From NCBI GenBank assembly GCA_027924645.1, contig BSBN01000849.1, positions 10,620,001 through 10,684,000 on the forward strand: a DNA stretch of 64,000 nucleotides, written 5' to 3'. The notes below the pieces were generated by a model. It saw only the letters and a program-made list of their open reading frames with translations, was not told the DNA's origin and searched no databases. Numbering within the stretch: position 1 is the stretch's first letter; each line of letters opens with the position of its first letter. Made by a program: the position numbers and the translations under genes. The DNA comes from Cunninghamia lanceolata (lineage: Eukaryota > Streptophyta > Pinopsida > Cupressales > Cupressaceae). Shown piece by piece: positions 33,240-46,325 of the stretch.

Positions 33240-36060
33240 TTGGACTGCACCAGACAACTGAGAGGGGGGGTGAATCAGTTGTCCTAAAAACTTTTAACCA
33301 ATTATGAACATCAACTTATCAATTACTTATATTTTGATATAACCATGAAAGCATAGAATGAAAAGCTCAACACAATAACATAATCAACATAGAAGACACC
33401 AAATTTTTACCTGGAAAACCCTAAAAGGGAAAAACCATGGTGGGTGTTAGCCCGCAAAAATATATAAGTTATATCAATACCGAAAAACAAAGGCTCACTA
33501 CCCAAATTGCTCACTGCAAAGAACGGCTCAGTGCCAAAGGGTGGCTCACTACCAAGGGTTGGCTCACTGCCAAAATGGTGAACTGATTAAGCAACATCTA
33601 CTCCATGCCTGGGTTCAGTTCCTTTGAAGCACAATAAAACTTCTCTACTCTGCTCTTTCACACCTTCACACTTATCTCATCATATTCATACACTCATACA
33701 ACTTTTGCAACTACATTACATGCTTTTATACAATTCATGAACCTTGGAATGTACATCAAGGTCAACATTACATTGATCAACCATTGGAACAATCTCTAAG
33801 GTTGGCATTTCAATCATACATAAAATAGGTCTAGACCTAATACAAATTAAGGTAAGGAAAATATGTAAGGATGTATGTGGATCATGCCACGCCTTAGCTG
33901 GGACTCAAATGCAATCTTCCATGTCACGTCACGCCTCTACAATCTTCAATGCTTCTCCGCAATTTACGAAATCAACCAAATCGGTCAAGACTGGTGAGAA
34001 CATTAGGTCTTCTAAGAGTATTCTTCAACCACGATCCAAATTTCTCTTTATGGACCAATCCGAAGGTAGGAACATGATTAAGAGACATCCACAAGTACAT
34101 TATAATCATTAGAAACATCCGCACAATACCCAAACACTTTACCCATCAGATTCTTTAAATCAGAGCATAAGAACAACACTGTCAGCCACTGTCATAAGAA
34201 AAGATCGCTTGTGGACCACCAAATCATGAACTATTGTAGTTGAAGGTACTTAACATCATACCAGACTTAACTCTAGAACCGTAGATGGAAATACTTCAAT
34301 GCGAATGAATGCGGAGCATAACACCTTCTCCTTGTCACCACAGAATACACACAAAAAAGTAGGTTTTACTCTAGTGAACACAACTCACTCAAATCTTCAT
34401 ACCGAAGGCTCAAACTTGGAATATAACCTCTTCAGATAGACTTCTAAATAACTTTCAATCCACAGGAAAAGATATTCATTCTATAGGAAATGCGGAGCTA
34501 TCTTCTAAACTGTTCTTCAGAGTCTAATACGCTATTTCCACTGCAACACATTGTTTCCACCAGAGGAGCTAATTTTCTCAATATCCTCAACATCAGGATC
34601 ACTTACATAGGTAAATACAAAGCATCTCATTCATGACAAGAAAGCAACAAAATTAGAGAACAGTTGACACCAATGACAACACATATATGTTGACATCAAT
34701 GACAACACCGATTAGGCACATACTTGCAACATTGAGATGTCTTAACAATGTCCTTGGCAATGAGGTGCCAACTTCAATAAACTTGAGCACAGGGGATGAC
34801 ATGTTTTTTGGTAGGCTAGTTTCCCTCACTCTTCTTGATCCTTAGCAACAGATGCCTCAGTAGCTCCGCTGAAATGTTCACCCACAATCTCTACTACAAA
34901 ACAACACTATTCTTATAAGTGTTATTATACATTGCACTTTGTGATCAACATCAGATACTATAGTACTTCTTGTCTAAGCAACTATTGAAATGATACCACT
35001 GTCATCTTTCACATCATGTAGAATGCTTGTGAATGACATCTTTCTTACAATTGATTAGCTCCAAATCTCATCCATCCAAACCCTAGCCTCCTCTATAAAA
35101 GCCAACCAATTTATAAAAGGTCGATACTACAAAATCAACCATCCTTCCCTGGTGAAGAACCAAAAAAGTAAAAGGTTTCAAATATAAAGATAAAGCATGC
35201 AACACTATTTTACCTTCACCTTGATCCTTCATTTCTCTTTGATAGAGATGATTGGAATGCACCCTCCTTCCAATGGCTATGCTCTCTATGATTAAAGCTA
35301 TGTGGGATGCTCTCAAACCAACATAATCTAGCTACAATGGAGGCAAGCTATGGAGGCAAATAGACAACATAAGAATACTTGAAAAGATGTGATGGAAATG
35401 AGTTGGATGAGGGTTTATTTATAGATTTTTGATGAGATGGATGAAGGGTTGAGATTAAGAGGTGGGATGGACGGATGAGATTAAGAGGTGCTATGAATGA
35501 ATAGGATTAAGAGGTGGAAGTCAAATAGAGGGCTAGGATTAAGAGGTGATTTCTAGGGCATCGTTCTATGTGAACGGTGGAGATTAAGAGGTGCATTTGA
35601 AATGAAGGGATAGGATTAAAAATTAGTTTGACTTTTTGGATGAGGATGAGGACAAAATATTAAATTAATTAAATAATAGGATTATTTAATTAATTTCATG
35701 TGAGGATAAGATTAATTAAATAAATTCGGATTTATTTAATTAATCATGGTTGTGGGATAATTAATTAAATAGAGTGGGATTTATTTAATTAATTTTTAGG
35801 TGATGGATAGAAATAAGGATCAATTAATTAAATAAATAGAATATGTTTAATTAATTTTAGGTGATGGATAGGAAAGGTTAATTAATTAAATAAATAAAAG
35901 TTATTTAATTAATCCAAGAGGTAGGATAAATAAATTAATTAAATAAATATAAATTTATTTAAATGATTTAAGTGGTCAAAGGGGATGTGTTAGAGTGAAT
36001 GATGCTAAGATAGATGATGTTAAGGTGATGCCAAAATGATGTAGTTAATTTTCAGTGTCT
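33240..36060. repeat. LTR-like region with short tandem motifs
   Basis: It opens with CTGAGAGGGGGGGTGAATCA near 33258, a phrase I know from plant retroelement repeats. A degenerate unit, GGCTCACTGCCAAA, recurs four or five times at 33495-33575. Near 34640-34710 'tgacaacac' and 'tgacatcaatgacaacac' recur. At 35410-35620 the motif GATTAAGAGGTG occurs five times. No primer-binding site or paired LTR was found, so the LTR assignment is inference. Confidence 0.4.
35640..35960. repeat. Tandem hairpins built from TTAATTAA
   Basis: Five or six units of about 50-65 bp each contain ATTAATTAAATAAAT and its inverse ATTTATTTAATTAAT around a short spacer. They are separated by 'ggtgatggatag' or similar. 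Each unit could form a stem of 12-16 bp. Confidence 0.7.
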
Positions 36061-38598
36061 ACACCTGGTATGCATGTATACAAAATGTGGAAGCATCTAG
36101 ACAAGGCATGCTGCTTTACAAAATATCACTCAATCACTTGTAGCTTCGCGTGCCCTCCCCACAAAAAAATGTAAAAAACATTAGGAACATGTTTAATTTT
36201 TAAGCTCCTCTAATTTTCATTGGACAAAACTTTTCTAGCTTTTAAACTAATTGAAAAAAGTAAACCAATAGGCTAAAAAACCAATGACTAGTAACAAATT
36301 TAAGATCTATCAATTTTCTACAAAATTGTATCAAAAATTAAAACCTCACTACAAACATAAATTTTTGTGTGCATAACGAACGAAACAAACAAATACCTAC
36401 CCATAAAAACAATAAAATCTTCGCCATAAGCAATGACTAATAAGAAATAGATATGTAATTTCAGCATTAGGGGAGAGGACCCAATTGCTGAGCATGTTCC
36501 AATAGGTGTGAATTTAAGGCCCAATATTTTTAAAAGTTTAGCACTAGTAGTTGTGACTTTAAGATTGTTAGTTTTACTATAAGTACTTATAATTGAACTA
36601 AATGTGCTCATTAGATTTAAAAAGCAACCAATCATATGATGTCACACACCAACAAAACATGACTTAATGCACACCTATTGGTCCACCTTTTTTTGAGGAA
36701 CTATTTGACAACCAAACAAAAAGTGTGCTGATGTGGCCCTGAAACCTTAGTTATAAGCAGGGGCCTCCTTGCCAAATAAGCTGCTGTAAATTTTTTGGAG
36801 TGATTCAAAATTGCCACGTATAATTATGAGGGCTATTCTTAAATATCATCCACTTCAATAGTCAAAGGTTAATTTATGGACCAATAAAAATAGGACAAAT
36901 ATTTACCACTTTTTATCAATTTGAGAAATTTTAAGCCCGAAAAAAATGAAAATGACCCTAACCATACACATTCACATAAGGTAAAGAAGCGCTCTTTTTT
37001 TGGCCTTTTCAACCAACGGAAAACATTGGGAAAACGCGTTGAAAAAATGGACGCCGCTTAAATTTGAACTTTGTGGATGACTTGTATAGGTCATTTGTTG
37101 AAAAAGTCGTTGAGCAATGGATGACGTGAATGGCAATATCCTTTTATCCTATTGTCCTCTTTTATTTGTAATCACTCATCACCGTTTTCCCACTAAGAAT
37201 TGAATGTTGTCACGCCATATGAATGCAGTAGTAAATGTTGACATGTCTTCCTCATTTCCAGTGTGGTGGAGGGATCCTTCCTTCCTTATTTCCAATCCAA
37301 AGCCTTCCACGGCTTCTTTTCTCTTATAAATATTACATTACGCGTTTGGCATGCTACATGGGACGAGAACTATTTTCGCTTCCACATTTATGTTCTTAGT
37401 TCCTTGAGAATTTAATGAGTATATAGAGTATAATTAATTTAATGAGTATATTTAATGGTATATGGTTTTCAAAATTAAATGTTAGAAGTATATTATTAAA
37501 TGTAATAAATGAAAGCATTTAGTTTTGTGATTGAAGAATGCATGGTTCATGTGAAGATTTTAGAGATTATGATAGACTATAACTCACCTTGGAATTAAAG
37601 TATTCTCAATGTTGTAGAGGCTCAAGTTTGTAGATTAAGGTTGAGTCTATGTTTGTGGAAATGTTTTGTACTTACAAATTTGATATGGTATTTGGTGCAA
37701 TTTTGCTTCTTGTTTCTCTTGATTCACCTTTGGAGGATTGCCATCAATGTCATGAGGGAACATGTTTTTCTAGGTCATCTCTCAAAAAATGTAAGAACAA
37801 GATGATAGCATGCAAGGGCCCAGGGATGAAATATGCATATTTGTTACTTCTTTTAATGCACCAAAACCAAATACTTTGCTATTTATTACTCCATTAAGGC
37901 TCTAGAATAGGAGAGGACTTTTGGATTCTAGATGTTTAAAATGAATGCCTTTAAATACTAGCATATCACATCAAATTTACAAAACATGTACTTAGTCAAC
38001 TCAAGATAAGAAAATAAAGGGAACAATTGGCCAAATTTAAATTATGAATCTTAAAAAGGCAAGGGTCAAATTTGCAACCTTAACCTTGTGACTGTAATAA
38101 TGACCTTGGGTGGGCAAACAATCAGATTTAGATGGCTAATGGCTATATTGAGATATGCGTATAGGTAAGTGTGATAAATGCAAGGCTTAGGTGAATGTAT
38201 TGTAGTATGTGTGTATAAGGATAAGGTAAGGGCTCAAAATGTGAGAATGTGTGTATAAGGATAAGGCAGGAGCTAAATATGTGAGATGTGTGTATCAGGA
38301 TAGATAAAGTCTAGAGGAATGAGCCAATTTTACACAAGATTGCATCATTTAAATTTGATTTCTAGTAGAAAATTGTATAAAAGTTTGTCTCAACATTTTC
38401 AATTGCACTTTGTGCTCGTAATCAGGAAGAGGAGAGTAAAATGAGATAGATTGCAAGCCCAGGATCATTAGAAGCAAGGAGAAGAAAGAGAGGAATGAAA
38501 ATTGAGGGTCCCAAGGAGAGAGAAAATCCTATAACTAAAAAGTTAAAAAAGAAAGAGAGAAAAAAGAATTAATAAAAATTTTAATATAAGAAAGAATT
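36061..38598. other. Mostly featureless sequence; weak promoter-like and tandem signals
   Basis: Around 36960-37400 the sequence has CG-containing motifs and a TATAAATATT at about 37326 followed by pyrimidine-rich text. This could be a relic promoter, but no supported gene follows. A Cys-containing 82-codon frame at 37649-37897 has no recognised domain. At about 38190-38300 a unit of about 45 bp with GTGTGTATAAGGATAAGG occurs three times. Confidence 0.35.
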
Positions 38599-38602
38599 TA
38601 GA
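38599..38602. repeat. Possible target-site duplication TAGA, left copy
   Basis: TAGA directly precedes the terminal GGGTAAGTGC at 38603, and TAGA directly follows the opposite terminus at 59224-59227. Four bases are weak evidence, because TAG is common to all four flanks. Confidence 0.35.
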
Positions 38603-39540
38603 GGGTAAGTGCAAGAAGATGAGTTCACTTTTTGGCCAAAAAGTGAAAGTGTTTTTCTCATTTTTCAAATTTTATCATAATTGGAGTGACAATTTGAAGT
38701 ACTTGTATATAAAATATTAAAATGATGTAAAAATAAGAAATGTAGGATCTCGTTTCTAATTTTCAAATATGTAATTTTTTCTAATACCCAGATGATGAAA
38801 GTTTGTTTTTTATTGGATGTACAAAAAGTGGCTTTTTAAAAGTCCCCTATTTTTTGCCAAAGCATGCATGTGTACAACCAACATAATTTGACCTAAATGA
38901 AGGTATATTTCTAATTCCTTTTGTGGATAGATGCACAGGATGTTGAATTTTGGTCAGGATATTTTTTTTTGTAATTTTTTGATAAATATGTTTTTTAATT
39001 AATTTTTTAATGACCCTAATTAGTTTTTTTGAAACCCCTCGTGTACGACCAATATAATTTGACATAAAATGATCAATTCACTATTTTTTTTCATCATGTA
39101 GAGAATGATATCTAGATTGGTCAGACATACTTTTTTTTCAAGAAACTTTCAAAATCAAAAGTTATTAAAAAAATAGTAACATATGTTATTTCAAGTTTAT
39201 GAGTCTGTTTGTTTAGAAAATAATTAATAAATAGAAAATTATGTCTAATAGTAGAAAAAATTACATATTTGAAAACTAGACTTTTAGATCTACAATGGGT
39301 TTTAATTTTGTTAAAATATTCTGAAAAAAAGTCGTCAGCCACAGTGGTGAAACTAGTTTTTTCTCTTATTTTTTTCATGGTCTCCTAGTTGCAAGTCCAA
39401 GGCTTAGGTTTGGGTTTCCAAGCCTTTACCAAGCCTAAAACTAATGCAAATTGGTAGGTTTGTAGTTTGAATGAATTAGAAATGGGTGCTTGTTTTAAAA
39501 ATAACGGGTACCTGTTTCAAAACGGGCACCCATTTCTTAT
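38603..39540 (+). repeat. Diverged terminal arm of the GGGTAAGTGCAAG family
   Basis: Starts GGGTAAGTGCAAGAAGATG, then TTTTTGGCCAAAAAGTG. Further in, 'tttctaattttcaaatatgtaatttttt' in pieces resembles the left arm of element 1 near 2380, and an inverted version lies at about 39250. CCAAGGCTTAGG and CCAAGCC dyads near 39395-39430 parallel the CCAAGCC/GGCTTGG dyad at 2721. GTACRACCAAYATAATTTGAC occurs in pieces twice (38870 and 39043). The CG-rich palindromes are absent. Confidence 0.5.
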
Positions 39541-39766
39541 TTAGCCGCTATTTATTTATTTTCATAAATTCATAGTATGAAAGATACTCTACAACATTCT
39601 TTTTTACTGGTACGATGAGAAACGATGAATTTTGCAAGTTTTTTATATGCAAGGTGTCAATTAAAGCTCTTAATGGGACATATTTTATGCAATTTTTACA
39701 AGGATTCAATCATAAGGAGCATTTTTAGATGGAATGAAGTAAAAAATCTAATTTTTATAGAGATTC

Positions 39767-39784
39767 AATTTCTTATAGATATCA
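39767..39784. repeat. LINE target-site duplication, left copy
   Basis: AATTTCTTATAGATATCA, 18 bases, repeated exactly at 46176-46193 after the poly-A tail. Confidence 0.93.
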
Positions 39785-40317
39785 CTTTTTTTCCATAGTA
39801 ACAAAATTACAACTTTCTTGATACATCACAAGCCAATGGTGTTTGAAGTCTGCACCACCACGAGCCGAGCTAGGGCATCCGTGCCCTAGCTCGTGACTGT
39901 GCTTCCTGGTTTTTGCGCTGTTTGGGGGGGGTTGTTCTGTGTTTTCAGGGGGGGTGGGTTTCTTTTCTTTGCAGTGTGAGTATCTTTCAGGGGTGCGTGG
40001 CCTGTGCTTGGTCCTCTTCTGCCTCCCTTCGCTCCTCCGTGGTTCGCCTTGGAGCCCTGCGTGGAGTGTATGCCCTTGGTGCTTCTATGGTGGCGAGCGA
40101 TTGCTCAAGTAGGGGTTAGGTTGCAGCAAGGTGTAGCAGGAGGATACGTGGGGTGTGTTGAACTTAAGGATCCTGTGTAGGGTTTTTTCTCCTTTCCTGG
40201 TGCAGGTGTGTGTTGGATCGGGTGGTGGGCGTTTGTTTAGAGCCTGAGTGGAGGTGGTGGTGTGGGGCTACCCTGCACTCTACCTTTTGTAGTTTGTGCA
40301 GATCCGCCTAGGGTTTG

Positions 40318-41753
40318 ATGGCTTCTTTGAAGGGGGACGCTTCTGGGATGTCTCCTGACATGGACTTCCGGGCAGTGATAGGCTCGAAGTCTCCGGATCA
40401 AGGCATGAAGACTTTCGACAATACTCTTTTCACTTAGGATTTAGGGTTTAGTGGAGTGGGTGCGCATTATGGAGCACACATCTCGAAGGTTAATGGCTGT
40501 CTCAAGCGTTGCAAGGAGAGGCCAAAGCTGGTCATTCCGCTTGAGATGATTGCTGAAGACATTGAATATTACTCAAATCACTCCTTGTATTGCAAATTTT
40601 TGGGAATGAGGACTTTGCTTCAATTTTTGGAGTCTTGGGCCCAAAGAACTTGGGCTCTGGAGGGTGAAATGGACATCATGCTGCTCGCAAACAGTTATTT
40701 TATGGTTACTTTTAATTGCGTGGCTGATCACAATAAAGTCTTTGCAGGAGGCCCTTATTTCTATAACCAGGTGGGGTTGTTTATCAAGCCATGGCATGAT
40801 GGCTTTATCCCCTCAGAGGAGCTGCCAAATCGGGTGCCGGTGTGGGTCCGTCTACCTCAGTTTCTAGTGGAATGTTGCTGGGAGGATACCCTGCAACTGA
40901 TAGCTTCACTGCTAGGAAAGCCAGTAGGTTCTTCAATGCCAATCTTGGGGAAAAAGGTAATGACCTTTGCTCGCATCTATGTTGAGATTGATCTTAGCAA
41001 GCCCTTGCTCGATGCTGTGGATATGTGTGCAGGATCTTTCTCTTGGGTGCAGCAATTGGACTACGAGACTCTTCCTTTTCGTTGCCGTCTTTGTCATGTC
41101 TACGGTCATCTCCAGCGAAAGTGCCCTAAATCTAAGCCCTTGGACTCTCGGCCTTCACAACCTCCTCGCAACCCCCTGGGGTTGATAAGGGAAAGGGTCT
41201 CGTCTTTGGTGAGGGGGTTGATGCTGAGGGTTTTGTTCCAGTCAAGGCTCGCAATAGGAATAGGGGTCAAAAGAGGACATTAAAGGAAAGTCAGGATGAG
41301 GACACATTTAATAGGTTTGAGATACTGGATGATCTCACCCAGCAGGAAGTGAACCCAGGGATGGTAAGTTTATTGCAGGGGGTTGAGGGTTCAGCTCAGG
41401 AGGTCTTAACTTCAAGTGCGTCAATAGAACCACAGGATGTTGAGGCTTTGCATATGGATACGGATTAGTCGATGGTGGGTTCAGTGGTGCCGGTTCCTCC
41501 TGTTGAAGCCTTGAAAGTTGGTGGGGATTCGTCTCTTTCTGGGAGGCCCATGGGCTTAGTTGCAGCTAGGAGTAGCAAATCTTCTCCTCATTTGGGCCTT
41601 ATGCAAAAGGACCTTAAGAAGGGTGGGGTGGAGAAATCTGTCAAACCTGGCAGAAAGAAGGATCTGGAAAAGATCAAATTGATGGGTGAGACTTTGGTGG
41701 AGTCAGGGTCAGTAAAGACTTTAGATTATCACTTTTCGAGCCCCTTGAAATGA
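40318..41753 (+). pseudogene. LINE ORF1: nucleic-acid-binding protein, broken
   Basis: The frame starts MASLKGDASGMSPDMDF at 40318. It meets TAG at 40436, continues in frame to about 41170, then shifts frame and runs to TGA at 41753. It encodes a DUF4283-like RNA-binding region (about residues 70-190, from KLVIPLEMIAEDIEYYSNH) and a CCHC zinc knuckle CRLCHVYGHLQRKC at 41093-41134, followed by a Ser/Gly/Lys-rich tail. In plant L1 elements this protein binds the element RNA. A further TAG near 41467 also interrupts the tail. The length of about 478 codons is normal. Confidence 0.85.
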
Positions 41754-44700
41754 TTGTTTTATCATGGAATGTAAGGGGCTTGAACAACAGCCCTAGACAA
41801 AAAGCGGTTCATGATTTGATTATAATTCAAAGTCCTGATGTTCTTTTTTTTGCAAGAGACCAAGCTTATAGTTGAGACTATGTTTAGTTTGGCTCCTAAG
41901 TTGTGGCGGAATAGGGATTGCCAATGTACTGGAGCCTATGGATCCTCTGGTGGTTTAGCTTGCTTCTGGAACCCACGGAAGATCTATCCTCTTTGGTGGT
42001 TGTCATCTAAGTTTGCTATAACCATGATTGCTTCTAGTTTTGAGACAGGGAAAGTCGTTCTCCTCTTTAATATTTATGCTCCTACTGACTTGTGGGGTAA
42101 ACAATCTCTTTGGGCCCATATTAGATTCATCCGTAGTCTGGCACCTCTCCATCCTTGGATTTTGGCTGGAGATTTTAATGCTATCTTAGAGTTGGTTGAA
42201 AAGCGTGGTGGGACGGTGAGGTTGGATCCCTCTGCGCTGCTTATGCGCAATTACATTGATGCTTTGAATTTAGTTGATATCAAGCCCAGGAACAGTCAGT
42301 TTACTTGGAACAATTGTAGGGTTGGGGAAAATTGTATTGCGGAGAGATTGGATCATTTTTTGGTCTCTTGTTATTGGGTTGATGGTAGGTGGTCTTTGTG
42401 CTCTGAGATCTTAGACTGGAGAGGATCCGATCACTAGCCTATCAAGCTCTCAAGTATGTCTTCTCAAATGCCTCGCTCTCCTTTTAGATTTCAACTCATG
42501 TGGTTGTGGGATTAGTCTATGTTCGATTATGTGGCCAATTGGTGGAGGTGGGGCAGGCTTGCTCATGGTACGGCAATGTATACCTTTGCTAAATTGCTGT
42601 AGTATGTGAAATATAAGCTCAAGCATTGGAATCATCAATGCTTTGGGAATATTTTTCATGCTAAGACAGCTGCTCAGGCTAAGTTGGATGGCATTACGAG
42701 ACTGATAAGGGAGGATGGGATGACTGCTGATTTACTTCAGGACAAAGCTTAGGCGTTGAAAGCTCTAGAGGAGTGTGAGCTTAGGGAGGAATTATTTTTG
42801 AAGTAAAATGCCCAAATTGATTGGCTTCAGGAAGGGGATAAAAATACCACTTTTTTCTTCAATTCGGCGAAAGCCATGAGGCATGGTAATTCTATCTCGA
42901 TTTTGTTAAATAATAGGGGTGAGCGGCTGTCCTCCTTTCCTGAAATCTAGTTTGAGGTAGTGCAGTACTTCTCCACTCTTTTTCAGGAAGTCTCGCTTGG
43001 GGGGTCACTTGAAGAAGCCCAGGCTCTTTCCTGTATTCCCACTCTAATGTCTAGAGATTTGAATGAGCTTCTTATGAAGGATATCACTCTTGAGGAGTTA
43101 GAAGAAACTGCGTTCCAGATGAAGAAAGGGAAAGCCCCTGGTCCTGATGGCTTCCCGGTTGAGTTCTACCAAGAATTCTGGGACATTATCAAGCTGGATC
43201 TTTTAGCTGTTGTCCAAGAATCTCAACGTAATAAGCAAATGCTAAAGGCTTCTAATGCAACCTTTCTCGCCCTCATACCCAAGTGTGATGGGGCAGATAG
43301 GTTAAGTCAATTTCACCCCATTTCTCTTTGCAACGTTATTTATAAAATTATCTCTAAGATTATTGCTGACAGGTTAAAAAGAGGGCTAAAAGGGCTAATC
43401 TTTGAGGAGCAGAGTGGCTTTGTGGAGGGAAGGCAAATTTTGGAGGGTATTGTTATTGCCACTAAATCCATTCACTCTATGGCCATTTCCAAAGATAAGG
43501 CGATGTTTATCAAGTTGGATTTGCTAAGGCCTATGATAGGGTCAAGTGGTCCTTCCTTCGGAAGACTCTCAGTGCTTTTGGTTTTGGTGAAGAATGGATT
43601 CACTGGGTTATGAGCTGCATCACTTCAGTCTCCTTCTCGGTGCTTATCAATGGGGAACACACGGAGTTATTCGACACTTCTAGGGGGCTTTGTCAGGGAG
43701 ATCCTTTGTCTCCGTATTTGTTTCTTCTCCTCACTGAAGGTTTGGGAAGGATGATTAGAAGAAATCTGGAGGGTGGTCTTATTCAGGGTTGGCAATGGGG
43801 TGGTTCAGTGCCTCCACAGTCTCACCTACAGTTTGTGGATGACATTGCTCTGATGGGCATGGCTACAATGAGTGAAGCTGTTAATTTATGCAGGGTGTTG
43901 GATGACTACCTAATTGCGTCGGATCAATTGATCAATGAAGACAAATCTTCCATCTTCTTCTTCAATACTCTAAGCCCCATCTAGTAGAGGATTGCTCAGA
44001 CTTTGTGCTTTCAGATAGGGAATCTCCCTTTGATCTATCTGGGTATTCCATCTCAGTCGGTCATTTACCTAGGGAGTCTTGGCAAAACATTTTGGACAAA
44101 TTTCAGGTGAAAGTTAATCATTGGACTCATCGGTGGTTATCCTTTGCTGGGCGTGTTCAGTTAATTAAGTCAGTGGTGCAGGCTTTGCCCATTTATAGGT
44201 GTATGCTCTAGGTTGCCCCGTTAGGTTTTGTTAAGGAGCTTGATATGGTTGCAAGACAATTCTTGTGGGTTGGTTGTCTTGTGTCATCCAAATGGAGTCT
44301 GGTTAGATGGGAGGTTGTTTGTAGCCCTAAACAGGTTGGGGATCTTGGTTTACGATAGTTAGACTTGACAGGAGTTGCTCTGGCTGTGAAGCTGTATTGG
44401 CATTGGTGCAATGAACAAGATAAGGCTTGGGCCCAGATTCTTTCCCAGAAATACTTTCTGGGGATCCCTCAGTGTGATATTCCTTGTTATCCCCTTGTTG
44501 GCAAAGGCTTGGTGATTTGGGGTACTCTCAAAAAAGGGGCTGCTCTTATTAAGGACGACTTATTTTGGATATGTAAGCAGGGGTCTAAGGCTCTTTTCTG
44601 GATCGATTCTTGGGATGGCTATCCTCCCATTATTTCCTAGTTTCCTAATTTGTTGAATCTTTTCCAGAGATTTCTTGAGGTTGGTTGGTCTCGGGTGAGT

Positions 44701-46055
44701 GATTTCAAATCCATTACTTCTTGTGGGCAATTGGAGGTGGCAAGTTGGAAGTCTCCTGATGCTTGGCTGGTTGTGGGTTCGCAGGAGGAGTGTGCCGAGT
44801 TGTTTAGTATCCTTTCTAATCAGCGGTGTAGTTCCCTCCAAGAGGATGATGTGCTTGCTTGGTCTCCCAATCCTAAGGGAATCTATACTGTTGCTTCCGG
44901 TTATCAGGCTTTACTATCTCATAGGGTGGAGGGGGAGGAAGTGCAGTGGTGGAAAAAGGTCTGGAACAAGTTCTCCTGGCCTAAGTGTAATTGCTTTGCT
45001 TGGATGTTGGCCTGGAATAGATGTTTGACTTGGGACAATGTTCAAAAGAGAGGCTTCCAGGGCCCTTCTGTTTGTGTTATGTGTGGGGCGGCCGAGGGAG
45101 ACTTTGCTCACTTGTTCTTCCGTTGCCCCTTTGGTACTCAGATTTTGCATTATTGGTGGGATGTCTGGCAGAGCCCTTGTTTTCACATTTCCTCCTTGAT
45201 GGATTTTTGGAATGGTTTGGGCATGGCCCCTTCTAAGGCTTCTTTCTTGTAAGAAGTGTGGGTTGGTGGGCCCATCTTCCTTTTGTGGCAAATTTGGCTT
45301 GAGCAGAACGGACGGATTTTTCATGGGGAGAAGAGGCAGGTTCAGCAAGTGTGGCAGAAAATCTTGGGCATGATTCGGGAGTCGGTTGAGGCTAAATGTG
45401 AGTGAATTTTCCTTTAATCAAGCAAGATGCCGAAGTGGTGGAGAGATTGGGGTTACAGGGGTTGTCGGTGACCTCGGCTTGTGTCAAGAGAGGTCGGAAG
45501 GTGAAGCAAAGAATTCATAGGATCGGTAGGTGGTAGCCTTCTCCAGACGAGACTCTTAAGATTAATACTGATGGTTCCTCCAGGGGCAATCCCGGGCCTG
45601 CTGGTATTGGGGGGATAGGCAGGGATTCTGTTGGCTCGGTGCTCTTCTTCTTCTCGGCCCATGAGGGGATGTAGACCATCAACATGATGGAAGGGCTGAC
45701 TATTCTCTGTGCTCTTGAGAAGGCTTATGCTCTGGGGTGGAAATGGATTATTTGCGAATCTGATTCCTAGGTCTTGATCAATTTGCTCATTGAGCAGAAA
45801 ATGCAGGGTGTCAGTTGGCAGTTGGCTTTGATTGTGTAGCAGATTTTGCAAGTTGGTTTGTTAATGGATATGGTTACCTTTGTTCATATTCCGCATGAAT
45901 GGAATCGGGCTGCTGATTGTTTGGCGAAATGGGCATCTGATCATTTAGATGGAGGGAGAACCAAGGAGTGGGAGTTGGTTCCACTGGTGCTTCGCCATGA
46001 TTTGGAGAGAATTCTTGATGAGGATAGGGAGGGTTGTGGTGATGGTTATCTTTGA
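41750..46055 (+). pseudogene. LINE ORF2: endonuclease, reverse transcriptase, zinc domain and RNase H, broken
   Basis: ORF2 starts MIVLSWNVRGLNN, the beginning of an apurinic-type endonuclease. A frameshift in a T run near 41860 follows, then GDFNAI near 42170 and GSDH near 42425, stopped by TAG at 42435. The reverse transcriptase has GKAPGPDGFP near 43130, a frameshift near 43520 and the active-site box FVDD at 43832. A zinc-binding zf-RVT segment lies near 44940-45140 and an RNase H domain starts INTDGSSRGNPGPAGIG near 45560. At least ten TAG/TGA codons stand where Trp or Gln is usual, meaning G-to-A and C-to-T decay. The full domain set of about 1435 codons is present, but none of it is functional. 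Confidence 0.92.
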
Positions 46056-46175
46056 TTCTTGTTTAGTGCTTCTATTTTTGCTATTTCTTGGGCGTTTGGT
46101 CCCTTGCTCTCTTTGTAATGCTCCTTTCTAATTTTCAATAAAGTTTTTACCCCCTTTTTTAAAAAAAAAATAAAA

Positions 46176-46193
46176 AATTTCTTATAGATATCA
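46176..46193. repeat. LINE target-site duplication, right copy
   Basis: Exact copy of 39767-39784 immediately after the A-rich tail. Confidence 0.93.
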
Positions 46194-46325
46194 AACAAAT
46201 ATCAAGAAAATATCATATTGAACAAAAGATCTACATCTACTTGTATTTCATAAATTTTAAGAAGGGATCCAACTCTAGTATAATACAATATTATTTGTTG
46301 ATTTTATCAATACATTTTGGTAATC

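Larger units (their letters stand above)
39785..46175 (+). mobile_element. Nearly full-length LINE (L1-type non-LTR retrotransposon)
   Basis: The insertion is bounded by perfect 18 bp duplications and ends in AATAAAG-type 3' sequence and an A-rich tail at 46160-46175. A roughly 0.5 kb CG- and G-richer 5' leader precedes ORF1 and ORF2, which overlap as ATGA at 41750-41753. The length of 6.4 kb fits a complete plant L1. It sits inside the large element 2 and therefore postdates it. Both ORFs are broken. Confidence 0.93.

Noticed and set aside
37649..37897. 82-codon Cys-containing frame
   Set aside because: No recognised domain or splice structure, and only a weak TATA-like motif over 300 bases away.
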